NCBI GenBank assembly: GCA_050184225.1
Contig: JBFXAN010000007.1
Coordinates: 5,215 to 69,214, forward strand
From: JBFXAN01 sp050184225
Lineage (GTDB): Bacteria > Chloroflexota > Dehalococcoidia > CAUJGQ01
Length of the DNA: 64,000 nt
Direction: 5' to 3'
Positions within the stretch are counted from its first letter, which is position 1; each line of letters begins with the position of its first letter. Under the pieces are notes generated by a model that worked only from the letters and a program-made list of their open reading frames with translations, did no database searches and was not told where the DNA came from. Shown here piece after piece: positions 15,696 through 24,258 of the stretch. Both the position numbers and the translations under genes were made by a program.

Positions 15696-16103
15696 CTTCG
15701 CCGCACAATTACCAGAGGCAAACCATCGCCGATGCCTATTGGCATGTGCGCCGGGCCTCAGGATGCACGCAAGGCCTCAGAAATCGCCACCCAAAACGGC
15801 ACGGTGGAGGTTCTTTGTCTGCTGCCGTCACGTTATTCGGGCAGCCTGCCACTTCCTGCTGATCGTTGACAGGTGGCGCGGGCATCGGCAATTTCGGAGC
15901 TGGCTCCCGTGGGACGGTCACCAACTCCGCGCGCCGTCGCCGATTACGCGCAACGGCTATCAGATCGCTGCTCCATAAGTCGTTGGGCGGACCGCCGAAC
16001 CGGCCCGCTGCTGCTGGCACTATCCAGCGCAGTCTTGTATGCTCCCCCCAATTGGGTTTATGCACAGGCGACTGCCGTAGTGGTTGGCGTTGTCACTATG
16101 ACG

Positions 16104-16132
16104 TTGACTTCAATTGTGCAGGCGCGTATACA
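16104..16132 (+). promoter_or_regulatory. Promoter TTGACT-17-TATACA
   Basis: A -35 box TTGACT (16104-16109), a 17-bp spacer and a -10 box TATACA (16127-16132). ATG 16145 follows 12 nt after the -10 box, which decides the start chosen for the next gene. Confidence 0.6.
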
Positions 16133-16144
16133 GGTATACAGGAC

Positions 16145-16576
16145 ATGTCATCGAAGCACAGCATCGCTGTAATGCTCCGGGGGTCGGGTATGGACCGACG
16201 CTGGAAAGTTGGCCGCAGCATGAGGTCATACCTACAGCAAGCTAGCGCTAGCTTGACCACTTGGTTTAAAAAGGGAGGTGCAAAGCCTATTACGAACTCC
16301 GAACGAGGTATATCACATCGTCATGATGATGAACTGCCATTGTCTGAGGAAGACGTCGCGATGATGAAGCAGTTTCATCAAGATACGATATTTTACGAAG
16401 AGCATCGTGGATCTATAGCACGTGAGTATAATGATGGATGGGTGGCTATCTATCAAGGGATAATCATCGCCCACGAGTCAGAACTACAGCAATTAGCAGA
16501 CAAGCTGGTAGCAATGAAGGAGGCTGATGGACTGCCGGCAGAACGAGCTGTTTTGCGGCACGCTGTCCTCGGCTAA
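16145..16576 (+). CDS. DUF5678-like small protein
   Basis: A 143-residue protein. Its C-terminal 70 residues (EEHRGSIAREYNDGWVAIYQGIIIAHESELQQLADKL) have the W-V-A-x-Y-x-G...H-x-x-x-L pattern of DUF5678, a small domain often encoded next to a second small protein in Chloroflexota and other phyla; its function is unknown. ATG 16145 is preferred because a good promoter lies just upstream; the frame is open further back. GC is lower than in the surroundings. The gene at 16622 probably belongs to the same unit. Confidence 0.55.
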   Translation: MSSKHSIAVMLRGSGMDRRWKVGRSMRSYLQQASASLTTWFKKGGAKPITNSERGISHRHDDELPLSEEDVAMMKQFHQDTIFYEEHRGSIAREYNDGWVAIYQGIIIAHESELQQLADKLVAMKEADGLPAERAVLRHAVLG

Positions 16577-16621
16577 CTCCAGTGCTCTGCTACATGAGTT
16601 GCAGCGTGCACGTTTTTGTTT

Positions 16622-17173
16622 ATGTTACAAGGTTATTTTATAGCCCGTGGCAAACATCTTGTTCTGGACAATATGCAAATTGTCCATCCGGATGATATGC
16701 AGAAATTCCAGAAGGTGCCGGTCATTGATACAATTATTCGCCTTGGCGGTGCCCTGCAGACCGGCATCCTGGCGGTAACGTTCGTTTTATCCCCTGCCGA
16801 TACGTACTCATACCTTGCCCCTCAGGACTCGGTGCGGCTGTCTATGCTCCGGGTCAAGGTTGACGAGCTCAAGGCCTCGGAGAGCCGGCTGCATACCATT
16901 GCTGGTATGCAGACCACGCTCCGGTTGGACAACGCTATCATCCAGTCGCTCACCGGGCAACGCATCTGGCGTGGGTCATTGCCTGTCGTCCGTCCTATTC
17001 ACCCCGACCACGCAAATTCACCGGCTGAGAAGTTACGGAATGCGCTGCCGTCTGTCCTCGGGCAAGACATCCTACAGAGGTATCCTCTCTACGCCAATCC
17101 CCACACTGGCCAGGTGTTCCTGTTCACCCAGGAGGAGGCGCAGAGGCTTCCTATCGAGCGACGCGACGCCTAG
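16622..17173 (+). CDS. Hypothetical protein downstream of DUF5678-like gene
   Basis: A 183-residue soluble protein without a recognised domain. A beta-rich N-terminal half (HPDDMQKFQKVPVIDTIIRLGG...) resembles the kind of aspartyl-protease-like partner often paired with DUF5678 genes, but no clear DTG motif is seen. TTG at 16616 is an alternative start. The low-GC composition matches the preceding gene. Confidence 0.5.
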   Translation: MLQGYFIARGKHLVLDNMQIVHPDDMQKFQKVPVIDTIIRLGGALQTGILAVTFVLSPADTYSYLAPQDSVRLSMLRVKVDELKASESRLHTIAGMQTTLRLDNAIIQSLTGQRIWRGSLPVVRPIHPDHANSPAEKLRNALPSVLGQDILQRYPLYANPHTGQVFLFTQEEAQRLPIERRDA

Positions 17174-17339
17174 CAGCCTCCTCCTGGGTCTGTGACGTGC
17201 ATCGGGATGTTAGCGCAAAACGCTAGGCAAAACTCGTCGCGGCCTGGGCGCGACGCGGACACGGCGGACCGACACATCGACCAACCACACCTACTTCGCC
17301 CAGGATCTGGACCAGTTCGACGGAACCGATGGCGTCATC

Positions 17340-17744
17340 TTCATCAAAGTGTCAACGACCAGCGAGAAGGGCTCTCCCGCAGATTCGATGATTTGCCGGC
17401 GGATGTCCCGCCGAACAAGAAGGCGATCGCGGCGCTGCGGCTGTGGCTGAGTGCCCGCCGACCGACCGAGCACAGGGTGCTGTTCACCAACCGATTCGAC
17501 GCACCGATGGGGGTACGCAGCATCCAGAAACTAGTAGAGCGCTACCGTCACGGCGCCGGCATTGAGAAGCGGATCACGCCCCACTCGCTGCGCCACACAT
17601 CTGCCACGCACAAGGCCCGCTAGGTGGTGAATGCCTTCCAGTTCCGCGACTATATGGGGCACGCCACGGTGGCAACCACACAGCTTGTACGTGCATCTTG
17701 GTCAGGACGAAGCCAGGAAGGTGATGGAAGCGACGAGTCTATGA
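17340..17744 (+). pseudogene. Decayed tyrosine recombinase C-terminal part
   Basis: The frame from about 17340 reads as the catalytic half of a recombinase (RSIQKLVERYRHGAG, ITPHSLRHTSATHKAR) and then stops at TAG 17621-17623. The continuation in shifted frames (RDYMGHATVATTQ, then LYVHLGQDEARKVMEATSL) ends at TGA 17742. The final MEATSL matches the recombinase at 14584, which suggests a duplication. It carries at least one stop and one frameshift. Confidence 0.78.
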
Positions 17745-17773
17745 GCGGCTCAAAAGGCTCCAACGCTTTCGAG

Positions 17774-18961
17774 CTATACAGATAGACGGGAGAGATCCCG
17801 TGCTCGATCTTGGCGGAACGCTGCGAGAGCTCCCGTCGATGCATCAGACGCCGGACCCAGAAAGCCTCGTTGGCCGGACATGAACCCATCACTCTGGAGA
17901 AGTTGCGCGCGCCCGATTGCCGCTGCGAGCACTTCAGCGACCACGGCGGCTCTCTCCGCGCCCGTCGGGCCTGAGATACCGAAAAGCGTCCATTCTCGGC
18001 GCAGCTCGTGAAGAAAGTGATGGAACGCATCGCGCTCGCCCCACGGTACGTTCGCGGGTGTCTCTGCCTCTAGCAGCGGTCGGCACTGATCGCACTCAGG
18101 TCCGAAACGCCCGCGCAACCCGCGTCTATAGCCAAGCGTCAGTTGCTGTGGGCGGTACTCCCCTAGCGTGCCAGCGTCGTAATACCAGGTGGACCGTTGC
18201 CGATCTTCAGGGTCTTGCGTCATGAACATCGTGGTGTCGAACTGCCGCGTGTTCCGAAAATTTCCACTTGCCAGCTCCGTCACGCCAGCGGCTGCGAAGA
18301 GCAGTGACTGCTGGTTAGCATAGCCATAGAGGATGCGCTTGCCCGCGCGACGAATGCTAAGAAACCCATCCAAGAGGGCATACAAGAAGTTCTCGTCATC
18401 AATCAAGAACCGGCTGTGCGGATGCTGTACCAGGAAGTACACGCCATCAACGGGATAACTCACCACCTGGTCAAGCACCGCATCGAACCTCGATTCGCTC
18501 GAAACAACAGACGGGCCTACGGCAACCGTCATGTATGTAGGCGTACCCGCTGCGCAGCGGCTGCCCGCCTCAGCAATTCTCATTTGCAGCTCAAGCCACG
18601 GTTCGTCGGCAGAATCTGAGAACCGGCCCGGCAAGATGACTTCGTCCACGTGCACTCTGTTTCTTTGGTATTCAACAACGCGCTCGCAGAAGTCATGTGC
18701 CTCGAATTCTCGAGTAGAGAAGTCTGCCCCTTCCCAATATTCATGCACGAGGATATTCGGGTGGTCGGTCCGCGGTTCATAAAACTGTGGGTCGCAGAGA
18801 ACGACTCCATCCAGGTCGTGAATTTCTCCTGCATCGCGCAGGAGCGAATCGGGATTCCGATATGCACGTGGAGACAGGACCACGCCGGAACTCTGGTGTG
18901 CTGGGAGAAAATCTCGCACCAGCGGCATCATGTTCCAGCCCTGTTGCATTAGGAATCGCAT
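17774..18961 (-). CDS. Unknown protein, last gene of the kinase operon
   Basis: A protein of about 395 residues. The ATG at 18961 (MRFLMQQGWNMMPL) was chosen because it follows the kinase stop and has a GGGGAT ribosome binding site; the frame is open to 19021. It has alternating strands and helices (SGVVLSPRAY, DGVVLCDPQFY, DGVYFLVQHPHS, RILYGYANQQSLLFAAAGV) that look like a TIM barrel, perhaps with distant resemblance to tRNA-guanine transglycosylase-like or radical-free barrel proteins. A CxxC in PECDQCRP could bind zinc. No family can be named. It is in an operon with a Ser/Thr kinase and a winged-helix protein. Confidence 0.6.
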   Translation of the reverse strand: MRFLMQQGWNMMPLVRDFLPAHQSSGVVLSPRAYRNPDSLLRDAGEIHDLDGVVLCDPQFYEPRTDHPNILVHEYWEGADFSTREFEAHDFCERVVEYQRNRVHVDEVILPGRFSDSADEPWLELQMRIAEAGSRCAAGTPTYMTVAVGPSVVSSESRFDAVLDQVVSYPVDGVYFLVQHPHSRFLIDDENFLYALLDGFLSIRRAGKRILYGYANQQSLLFAAAGVTELASGNFRNTRQFDTTMFMTQDPEDRQRSTWYYDAGTLGEYRPQQLTLGYRRGLRGRFGPECDQCRPLLEAETPANVPWGERDAFHHFLHELRREWTLFGISGPTGAERAAVVAEVLAAAIGRAQLLQSDGFMSGQRGFLGPASDASTGALAAFRQDRARDLSRLSV

Positions 18962-18980
18962 TACATCCCCGCCTCGCCCG

Positions 18981-19854
<874 letters not shown>

Positions 19855-19866
19855 CCTGGTCTCCGG

Positions 19867-20562
19867 TTAACTAATCGGGTGACGGGCCAAGTCGTCCACG
19901 AGCCGCTCATTCAACAACCATGTCAAATACGTATGTCGCTGCGTCCCTCTTGAAGAGGGCACTGCCACGCGCGGGTGGCCAGCGGTATCGGGCACGATGA
20001 GGCCGACCAGCGACTCGCGACATGCGGCGGCCGCCTTTGATATGAGGGAATCGGTTACGTGAGCCAACACGACGTACGACGCATGAGCAAACCATAGATG
20101 TCGCATTGCTTGGGCGACCCCACGCCGCCATTCCCGAAGTTTGGCCTCAAAGGCGACCACACTGTGTATCGCCAAGCACTGGCGGAGCGCCCGTGCGCGG
20201 ATGCAGGCATCGCGTCTATGTATGAGCCCACGAGCCTCAAGCTCGGCTCCGACGGCCAGGGCCTTTGCCGGCGTTATGCCTAGGTGCGAAGCGAGACTGT
20301 CGAACGAGGTCCATCGGCGATGGACCAGAAAGGCCATAGCGTACGCCCCTGCGCGGGTCAGCCGTGTGCGGTCTTTAAGCTGCGCGACACGTTCCTCAAC
20401 CACCGACGGCCGGACGTTCGCGAGCAAGATATCCGGCCTTCCGAACTCGGTTCGTGGCTCTTTCCAGATGACGGGAGAATACCCAGCACTTCCGGCGAGA
20501 TTGGGCAGCAGCTCCGCCCATTCGTTGATGAATCGTTCTTCTGTTTGCCACATGGGTCTCAA
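19867..20562 (-). CDS. Winged-helix protein with nuclease-like segments, first gene of kinase operon
   Basis: A 231-residue protein. The middle (about residues 70-115, FDSLASHLGITPAKALAVGAELEARGLI) is a winged helix. On either side are segments that would suit a PD-(D/E)XK nuclease: EFGRPDILL before it and VVAFEAKLREWRRGVAQAMRH after it (D...ExK). An insertion of a winged helix into such a fold, or simple mimicry, cannot be decided by eye. It lies 12 nt upstream of the kinase start. A sensing or DNA-targeting role in a kinase-based defence unit is inference. Confidence 0.65.
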   Translation of the reverse strand: MRPMWQTEERFINEWAELLPNLAGSAGYSPVIWKEPRTEFGRPDILLANVRPSVVEERVAQLKDRTRLTRAGAYAMAFLVHRRWTSFDSLASHLGITPAKALAVGAELEARGLIHRRDACIRARALRQCLAIHSVVAFEAKLREWRRGVAQAMRHLWFAHASYVVLAHVTDSLISKAAAACRESLVGLIVPDTAGHPRVAVPSSRGTQRHTYLTWLLNERLVDDLARHPIS

Positions 20563-20589
20563 ACCGGGAGCAAATGTTACCGCAGTTTA

Positions 20590-21316
20590 ACAGCTTCGCC
20601 CGGTTAGTTTGATCCCTAGCGGAGTGATGCCCATTGACCCGTCCAGACTCGATTCCTCACTGTGTCGCCGCACGGCCCCGGCTGGTAGCAGCGAGTGAGC
20701 CAGGCACTCAAGCCGTCGAGGCCCCGGAAGAGCGGTGGTGCCTCGCGTACGGCCACCTCATCCTCTGCGGGCAGAGTCGCGGCCGTGCTCACCGTGTTCC
20801 GGCTGTGGCCCCATCCCAGCCATCGATTCGCGCAGTTCCGAGAACAAAACCGCGATGCTGCTCGCGTTGGCTCGATGGCTGCCCGACACGTCTCGCAGGT
20901 TCGCGTCGTCCATTAGCGAGCGAGGTAGCCGATACTTCGACCGACCTCCAGGAGAGGCTCGCCGGTGGATTGGTATTGCGCAAATGCCAGGTTCTCGTTG
21001 ATGCAGACCCTTGCCGCCCTCTCCCAGCCACAGGAGTATGCGGCGTAGTTATGCGGGATTGGTATTATTCCCAGGTGGGGCAACAAATTCTCGCCGCAAC
21101 GCCGGATACTGCAGAAGTACTGTTGTCTTCGTGGACAGTGAGGCTGCTTCGATGGGTGTGCGTTGGCAAGCCGGCGAGGGAGAAATTGTCTGGCCAGATC
21201 CGGTGCCGTGCAGGCCAGAGAACCCGGTGCAAGGCATTCGTACCTGCGAAGCGCTGCGGACTGGCCAGCCGTGTCCATGGCTCCGAGTTCGATACTGCGG
21301 AGTTCGTGCGGACGAT
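20590..21316. other. Intergenic, degraded sequence
   Basis: About 730 bp between the kinase operon and the next plus-strand gene. Long frames exist, but they have no domain features and read like random GC-rich sequence. It must hold the divergent promoters of both flanking operons; none was clear. Confidence 0.45.
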
Positions 21317-21574
21317 ATGGCATCGTCCCTTGAGACGCTGGAGCTGGAGGAGTTCGCCTGGCTGTTTGAGGACGATGTGGACGCGGACGACTTGCAGGAA
21401 GCCGCCGACGAATTGCAAAGGGAGTTGAGAGCTCTCGACACAGCGTCGAGCCAGGAATATCAGGCCCTTGGGCGAGTTCGCTGGCTTGTCCGCCTCATCG
21501 GGCAGTCGGAGCGGTACGGGTTTGGACTCAGTGGTCGGTTCGCAGAGCGACTCGACACCAAGGACCGGTATTGA
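21317..21574 (+). CDS. Small acidic helical protein upstream of ImmA
   Basis: An 85-residue acidic protein (ELEEFAWLFEDDVDADDLQEAADELQREL), predicted to be mostly helical. It overlaps the ImmA-type gene by one base (TGATG), so the two are translationally coupled. A small partner directly before an ImmA/IrrE peptidase could be an adaptor or inhibitor. ATG 21317 was chosen because upstream in-frame sequence looks non-coding. Confidence 0.6.
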   Translation: MASSLETLELEEFAWLFEDDVDADDLQEAADELQRELRALDTASSQEYQALGRVRWLVRLIGQSERYGFGLSGRFAERLDTKDRY

Positions 21575-22083
21575 TGCGCAAAGCGTATTGTCGAAGTGAA
21601 GCCCAGCGACTTCTTTCCGATTGCACCATCAATGCACCACCGGTAGACGCTACGGCGGCCGCGGCGTCTCTATTCCTTGAGGTTCAAGTGAAACGTCCGT
21701 GGCGGTGGGCCTCACGGTCCTTGCTCCGTCGGGAGGACGGTCAGATCTGGGTGAACGCTGATGAGTCCCGGCGTGGTCAACGGTTCTCCATCGGCCATGA
21801 GATCGGACATTTCCTCCTGCATCCGGATACCAGCGTCTTCTCGGAGCACGCGGATCCAGAGACGTTGGACTACGCTCCGGATCCGCAAAAGACACTCGAG
21901 GCTGAAGCCGACTACTTCAGCAGCGTGCTGCTTGTTCCTCCGAAGTGGTTCAGCGCAGACGTGCTGGTCGGTCTCCAGACCAGGGAACTGGTCTGCCGCT
22001 ACGACGTCTCCGACGAGGTCGTGTTCATCGCCCTGCAACAGCGTGGGCTGCTAAGTAGGCTGGGAAAGCGCTCGCGGCGGTAG
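21574..22083 (+). CDS. ImmA/IrrE family metallopeptidase, second copy
   Basis: A 169-residue M78-type peptidase. IGHEIGHFLLHPDTSVF carries HExxH, and a downstream Glu in EAEADYFSSVLLVP fits the third zinc ligand (ExxANxFA-like). TTG at 21571 directly before the ATG could also start translation. It converges, with a 33-bp overlap, on the XRE-type gene at 22051, whose product would be the obvious regulator to cleave. It differs clearly from the copy at 4435. Confidence 0.88.
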   Translation: MRKAYCRSEAQRLLSDCTINAPPVDATAAAASLFLEVQVKRPWRWASRSLLRREDGQIWVNADESRRGQRFSIGHEIGHFLLHPDTSVFSEHADPETLDYAPDPQKTLEAEADYFSSVLLVPPKWFSADVLVGLQTRELVCRYDVSDEVVFIALQQRGLLSRLGKRSRR

Positions 22084-22680
22084 CCCCAGTTCCTGCCGCA
22101 CTTCAGCCAGATATCGCTGTACGTCCGCACCACCCGCATCACGCGTTTCAGCGAGGAACTCCTCGCGGTCTTCGCCGGTAGCCCCGCGCGCCATCCTCGT
22201 GAACTGCTGGACCTCCCTCGGTTGCTGTGCGCTCAGCTCCAGCAGGGTTATTAGATGCGTCGGGTCGAACGAAAGCGCCTGCGACAACGCCCGCCATACG
22301 CTGGGCGGCTTGACCGCCCAGGGGTTCACCGCTTGAGATTCGAGTCTCTGAATGGCGACTGGTGAGATTCGCAGGCCATCCTGAGCGAGCCGTTGCACCA
22401 GCGCACTCTCACTCAGACCGAGTGCGAGCCGGCGCTGCTTGAGCGCCGCGCCGACATCGATGTTCTCGTTGCGCGCGAACAGTGTTCGGTGGAGGTTGAT
22501 CCACAACTGCTCCTGAGTGAGTGCCTGCTGCTGCTTTGCCGCCTGGACCGCGGCCTGAGCAAGAGCAGCAGCCTCCTCGGGAAAGCTGCGTCTGAGCTCG
22601 TGAAGATCAGGTTCTTCTCCTTGATTGATGTATTCCCAGAAGCGCCGGACGCCGGGCCCCTGTCCTCGACCACTAGTCAT
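22051..22680 (-). CDS. XRE-type regulator in operon with sigma-like protein
   Basis: A protein of about 209 residues, with ATG 22680 overlapping the end of the sigma-like gene by 8 bases. Residues about 80-140 are a helix-turn-helix of the Cro/C1 type (LKQRRLALGLSESALVQRL...ISPVAIQRLESQ). The N-terminal helical part contains an Ala/Gln-rich segment (ALAQAAVQAAKQQQALTQEQ) that could form a coiled coil. The C-terminal third is unassigned. It converges on the ImmA-like gene. It may control the Ub-like operon, which is read in the opposite direction from 23590. Confidence 0.72.
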   Translation of the reverse strand: MTSGRGQGPGVRRFWEYINQGEEPDLHELRRSFPEEAAALAQAAVQAAKQQQALTQEQLWINLHRTLFARNENIDVGAALKQRRLALGLSESALVQRLAQDGLRISPVAIQRLESQAVNPWAVKPPSVWRALSQALSFDPTHLITLLELSAQQPREVQQFTRMARGATGEDREEFLAETRDAGGADVQRYLAEVRQELGLPPRALSQPT

Positions 22681-23443
22681 ATGTGCCCTCGTACCCAGAA
22701 AGCTCACGGAGGCGGGCGAGTCCCTCGGCAATCAGCTTGCGCGCCTTGGATTCACTGCACCCGAGTGTCGAGGCGACGGTGTGCTCCTCAGGGTTGGTGC
22801 TGTAGACCTTCAGGTCCATTAGCACATGCAAGGCTATCGCTTGTGCCATCTCATCCGGCAGGTGCGCGAGCCATGCTTGGGCAACAAGCTTGCCGTCAAC
22901 CTCGCTAGCCCCGTCCTCAACAACTCCCGGCAAGCTATCGTGTGCGATAGCCCAGGGCTCCGTATAAGCCTCATCGCCCGACGGAACAATCCGCCAAGCC
23001 GCCCGCTCTCGGGTACGCTCCTTCCCTTCTATTACCTTGCGGTACGCGGTCTGCGCCACTCTGTGCATAGCGAGGTTGAAGCGGTTTTCGAAGAAAGACT
23101 CTCCGTTAAGCACCGCCTCGAAAAACTCGTGACCTAGCTCATCTTCGACCTCCTCCCGGTCGTACGCAGACAGCACGTGGACCTTCGTCTTCTCCACGGC
23201 ACGTACGGCCGCTTTCACTCGGGGTGTTGCACGCTCGATGAGCAACTCGTACAGGCGATCGCCAGCAATTCGGCCGTAGACGCGGCACGCGGTCACGATC
23301 GTCTCGATGGACTGGTGCGTGAGGCGGTCGAAGAAATCGAAGGCGCCCGGCTCCCCCAGCGCCTCCCATTCCGCCGCGAGTTCGGGCGGCTTCGGCTTCT
23401 TGTTCACGGCCACTGTATCTTCGCCACCTCCTTGGTCATCCAC
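22673..23443 (-). CDS. Sigma-70-like (ECF-like) protein
   Basis: A 256-residue protein with sigma-like halves: an N-terminal region-2-like helical part (FFEAVLNGESFFENRFNLAMHRVAQTAYRKV) and a C-terminal region-4-like helix-turn-helix (HTVASTLGCSESKARKLIAEGLARLREL). The match is loose, so it may be a phage-style sigma-like activator. It is divergent from the Ub-like operon, with a 146-bp shared upstream region, and in an operon with the XRE gene. Confidence 0.6.
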   Translation of the reverse strand: MDDQGGGEDTVAVNKKPKPPELAAEWEALGEPGAFDFFDRLTHQSIETIVTACRVYGRIAGDRLYELLIERATPRVKAAVRAVEKTKVHVLSAYDREEVEDELGHEFFEAVLNGESFFENRFNLAMHRVAQTAYRKVIEGKERTRERAAWRIVPSGDEAYTEPWAIAHDSLPGVVEDGASEVDGKLVAQAWLAHLPDEMAQAIALHVLMDLKVYSTNPEEHTVASTLGCSESKARKLIAEGLARLRELSGYEGTYD

Positions 23444-23589
23444 CCCTAGTTATTAATAGCAGCCCGGCTTTCAAAACCCGTACGTGCCCAGATGCGATCC
23501 CGTCGGCCGACCCGTACAGGTTTCCTGGCCTCGGGTGCGATCAACCATATAGAGGGGTGACGAGATGCCCCACTTCACAGGAGGACGTG

Positions 23590-23862
23590 ATGACAACCAC
23601 AGAGCAGATCCACGCAGATGCGGAACGGCCCGTGACCGTCACCGTGACGGTCAACAATGGGCCGGTCGTGTTCCACATTAAGAAGGCTACCGGAAGCGAG
23701 ATCAAGGCGACCGCTATCAGTCAGGGCGTGAACATCCAGGCAGACTTCGTCCTGTACGAGGTCCACGGTGGCGGCAAGCTTAAGCCGGTTCTGGATGACG
23801 ACACCGTGACGTTGCACGAGCGCCAGGCGTTCCGCGCAGTGGCGCCGGACGACAACAGTTAG
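23590..23862 (+). CDS. Ubiquitin-like protein, multiubiquitin-type domain
   Basis: A 90-residue beta-grasp protein of the multiubiquitin type (TVTVTVNNGPVVFHIKKATGSEIKATA...FVLYEVHGGGKLKPVLDDDTVTLH), present as a single domain. It would be the modifier activated by the E1 and passed to the E2 encoded next. The C terminus (FRAVAPDDNS) has no diglycine, so processing may be needed or conjugation may follow a different scheme. ATG 23590 is preceded by CAGGAGG. The gene is first in a three-gene operon. Confidence 0.85.
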   Translation: MTTTEQIHADAERPVTVTVTVNNGPVVFHIKKATGSEIKATAISQGVNIQADFVLYEVHGGGKLKPVLDDDTVTLHERQAFRAVAPDDNS

Positions 23863-23871
23863 GAGAGCCGC

Positions 23872-24258
23872 ATGACCCCAGAGGTGGCACGCGCGATCGA
23901 CGATATCCGCACGGCCTTCCCCGGCCACCGGCTTGAGGTCCAGGACGAAGCGCAAGGCGGCGCCTACGTTGTCGTCCACGACCTGCCCATCGGTGAGCAG
24001 TACGCGCCAGCGACGAGTTGGTGCGGGTTCGTCATCACGTTCCAGTATCCACGGGCGGACGTTTATCCCCATTTCCTCGATCCGAACCTGCGCCGAGTCG
24101 ACGGCAAGCCGCTTGGCGAGAGCTTCTCCGGCCAACCGGTGGATTGGAACGGCCGTCAGGCATATCAGGTCTCTCGCCGGTCCAACCGCTGGAGCGCCGC
24201 CACCGATACGGCAGCGACGAAGCTGGCGAAGGTGTTGGAGTGGGTGCGATCGCGATGA
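23872..24258 (+). CDS. E2-like conjugating protein (prokaryotic E2 family E)
   Basis: A 128-residue protein with the E2 family E layout: an N-terminal helix, a strand meander, and FQYPRADVYPHFLDPNLRRVDG followed by W..R..YQV. Its only cysteine is Cys51 in TSWCGF, so this is the sole thiol candidate for carrying the modifier. It starts after TAGGAGAG and its stop overlaps the next ATG (24255-24258). Such proteins are typically encoded between a UBL and a JAB/E1 gene, as here. Confidence 0.85.
   Translation: MTPEVARAIDDIRTAFPGHRLEVQDEAQGGAYVVVHDLPIGEQYAPATSWCGFVITFQYPRADVYPHFLDPNLRRVDGKPLGESFSGQPVDWNGRQAYQVSRRSNRWSAATDTAATKLAKVLEWVRSR

Noticed and set aside
20634..21428. 264-residue plus-strand frame
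   Set aside because: Composition looks random (Arg/Cys/Trp-rich) and it overlaps the well-supported small gene before ImmA in another frame.
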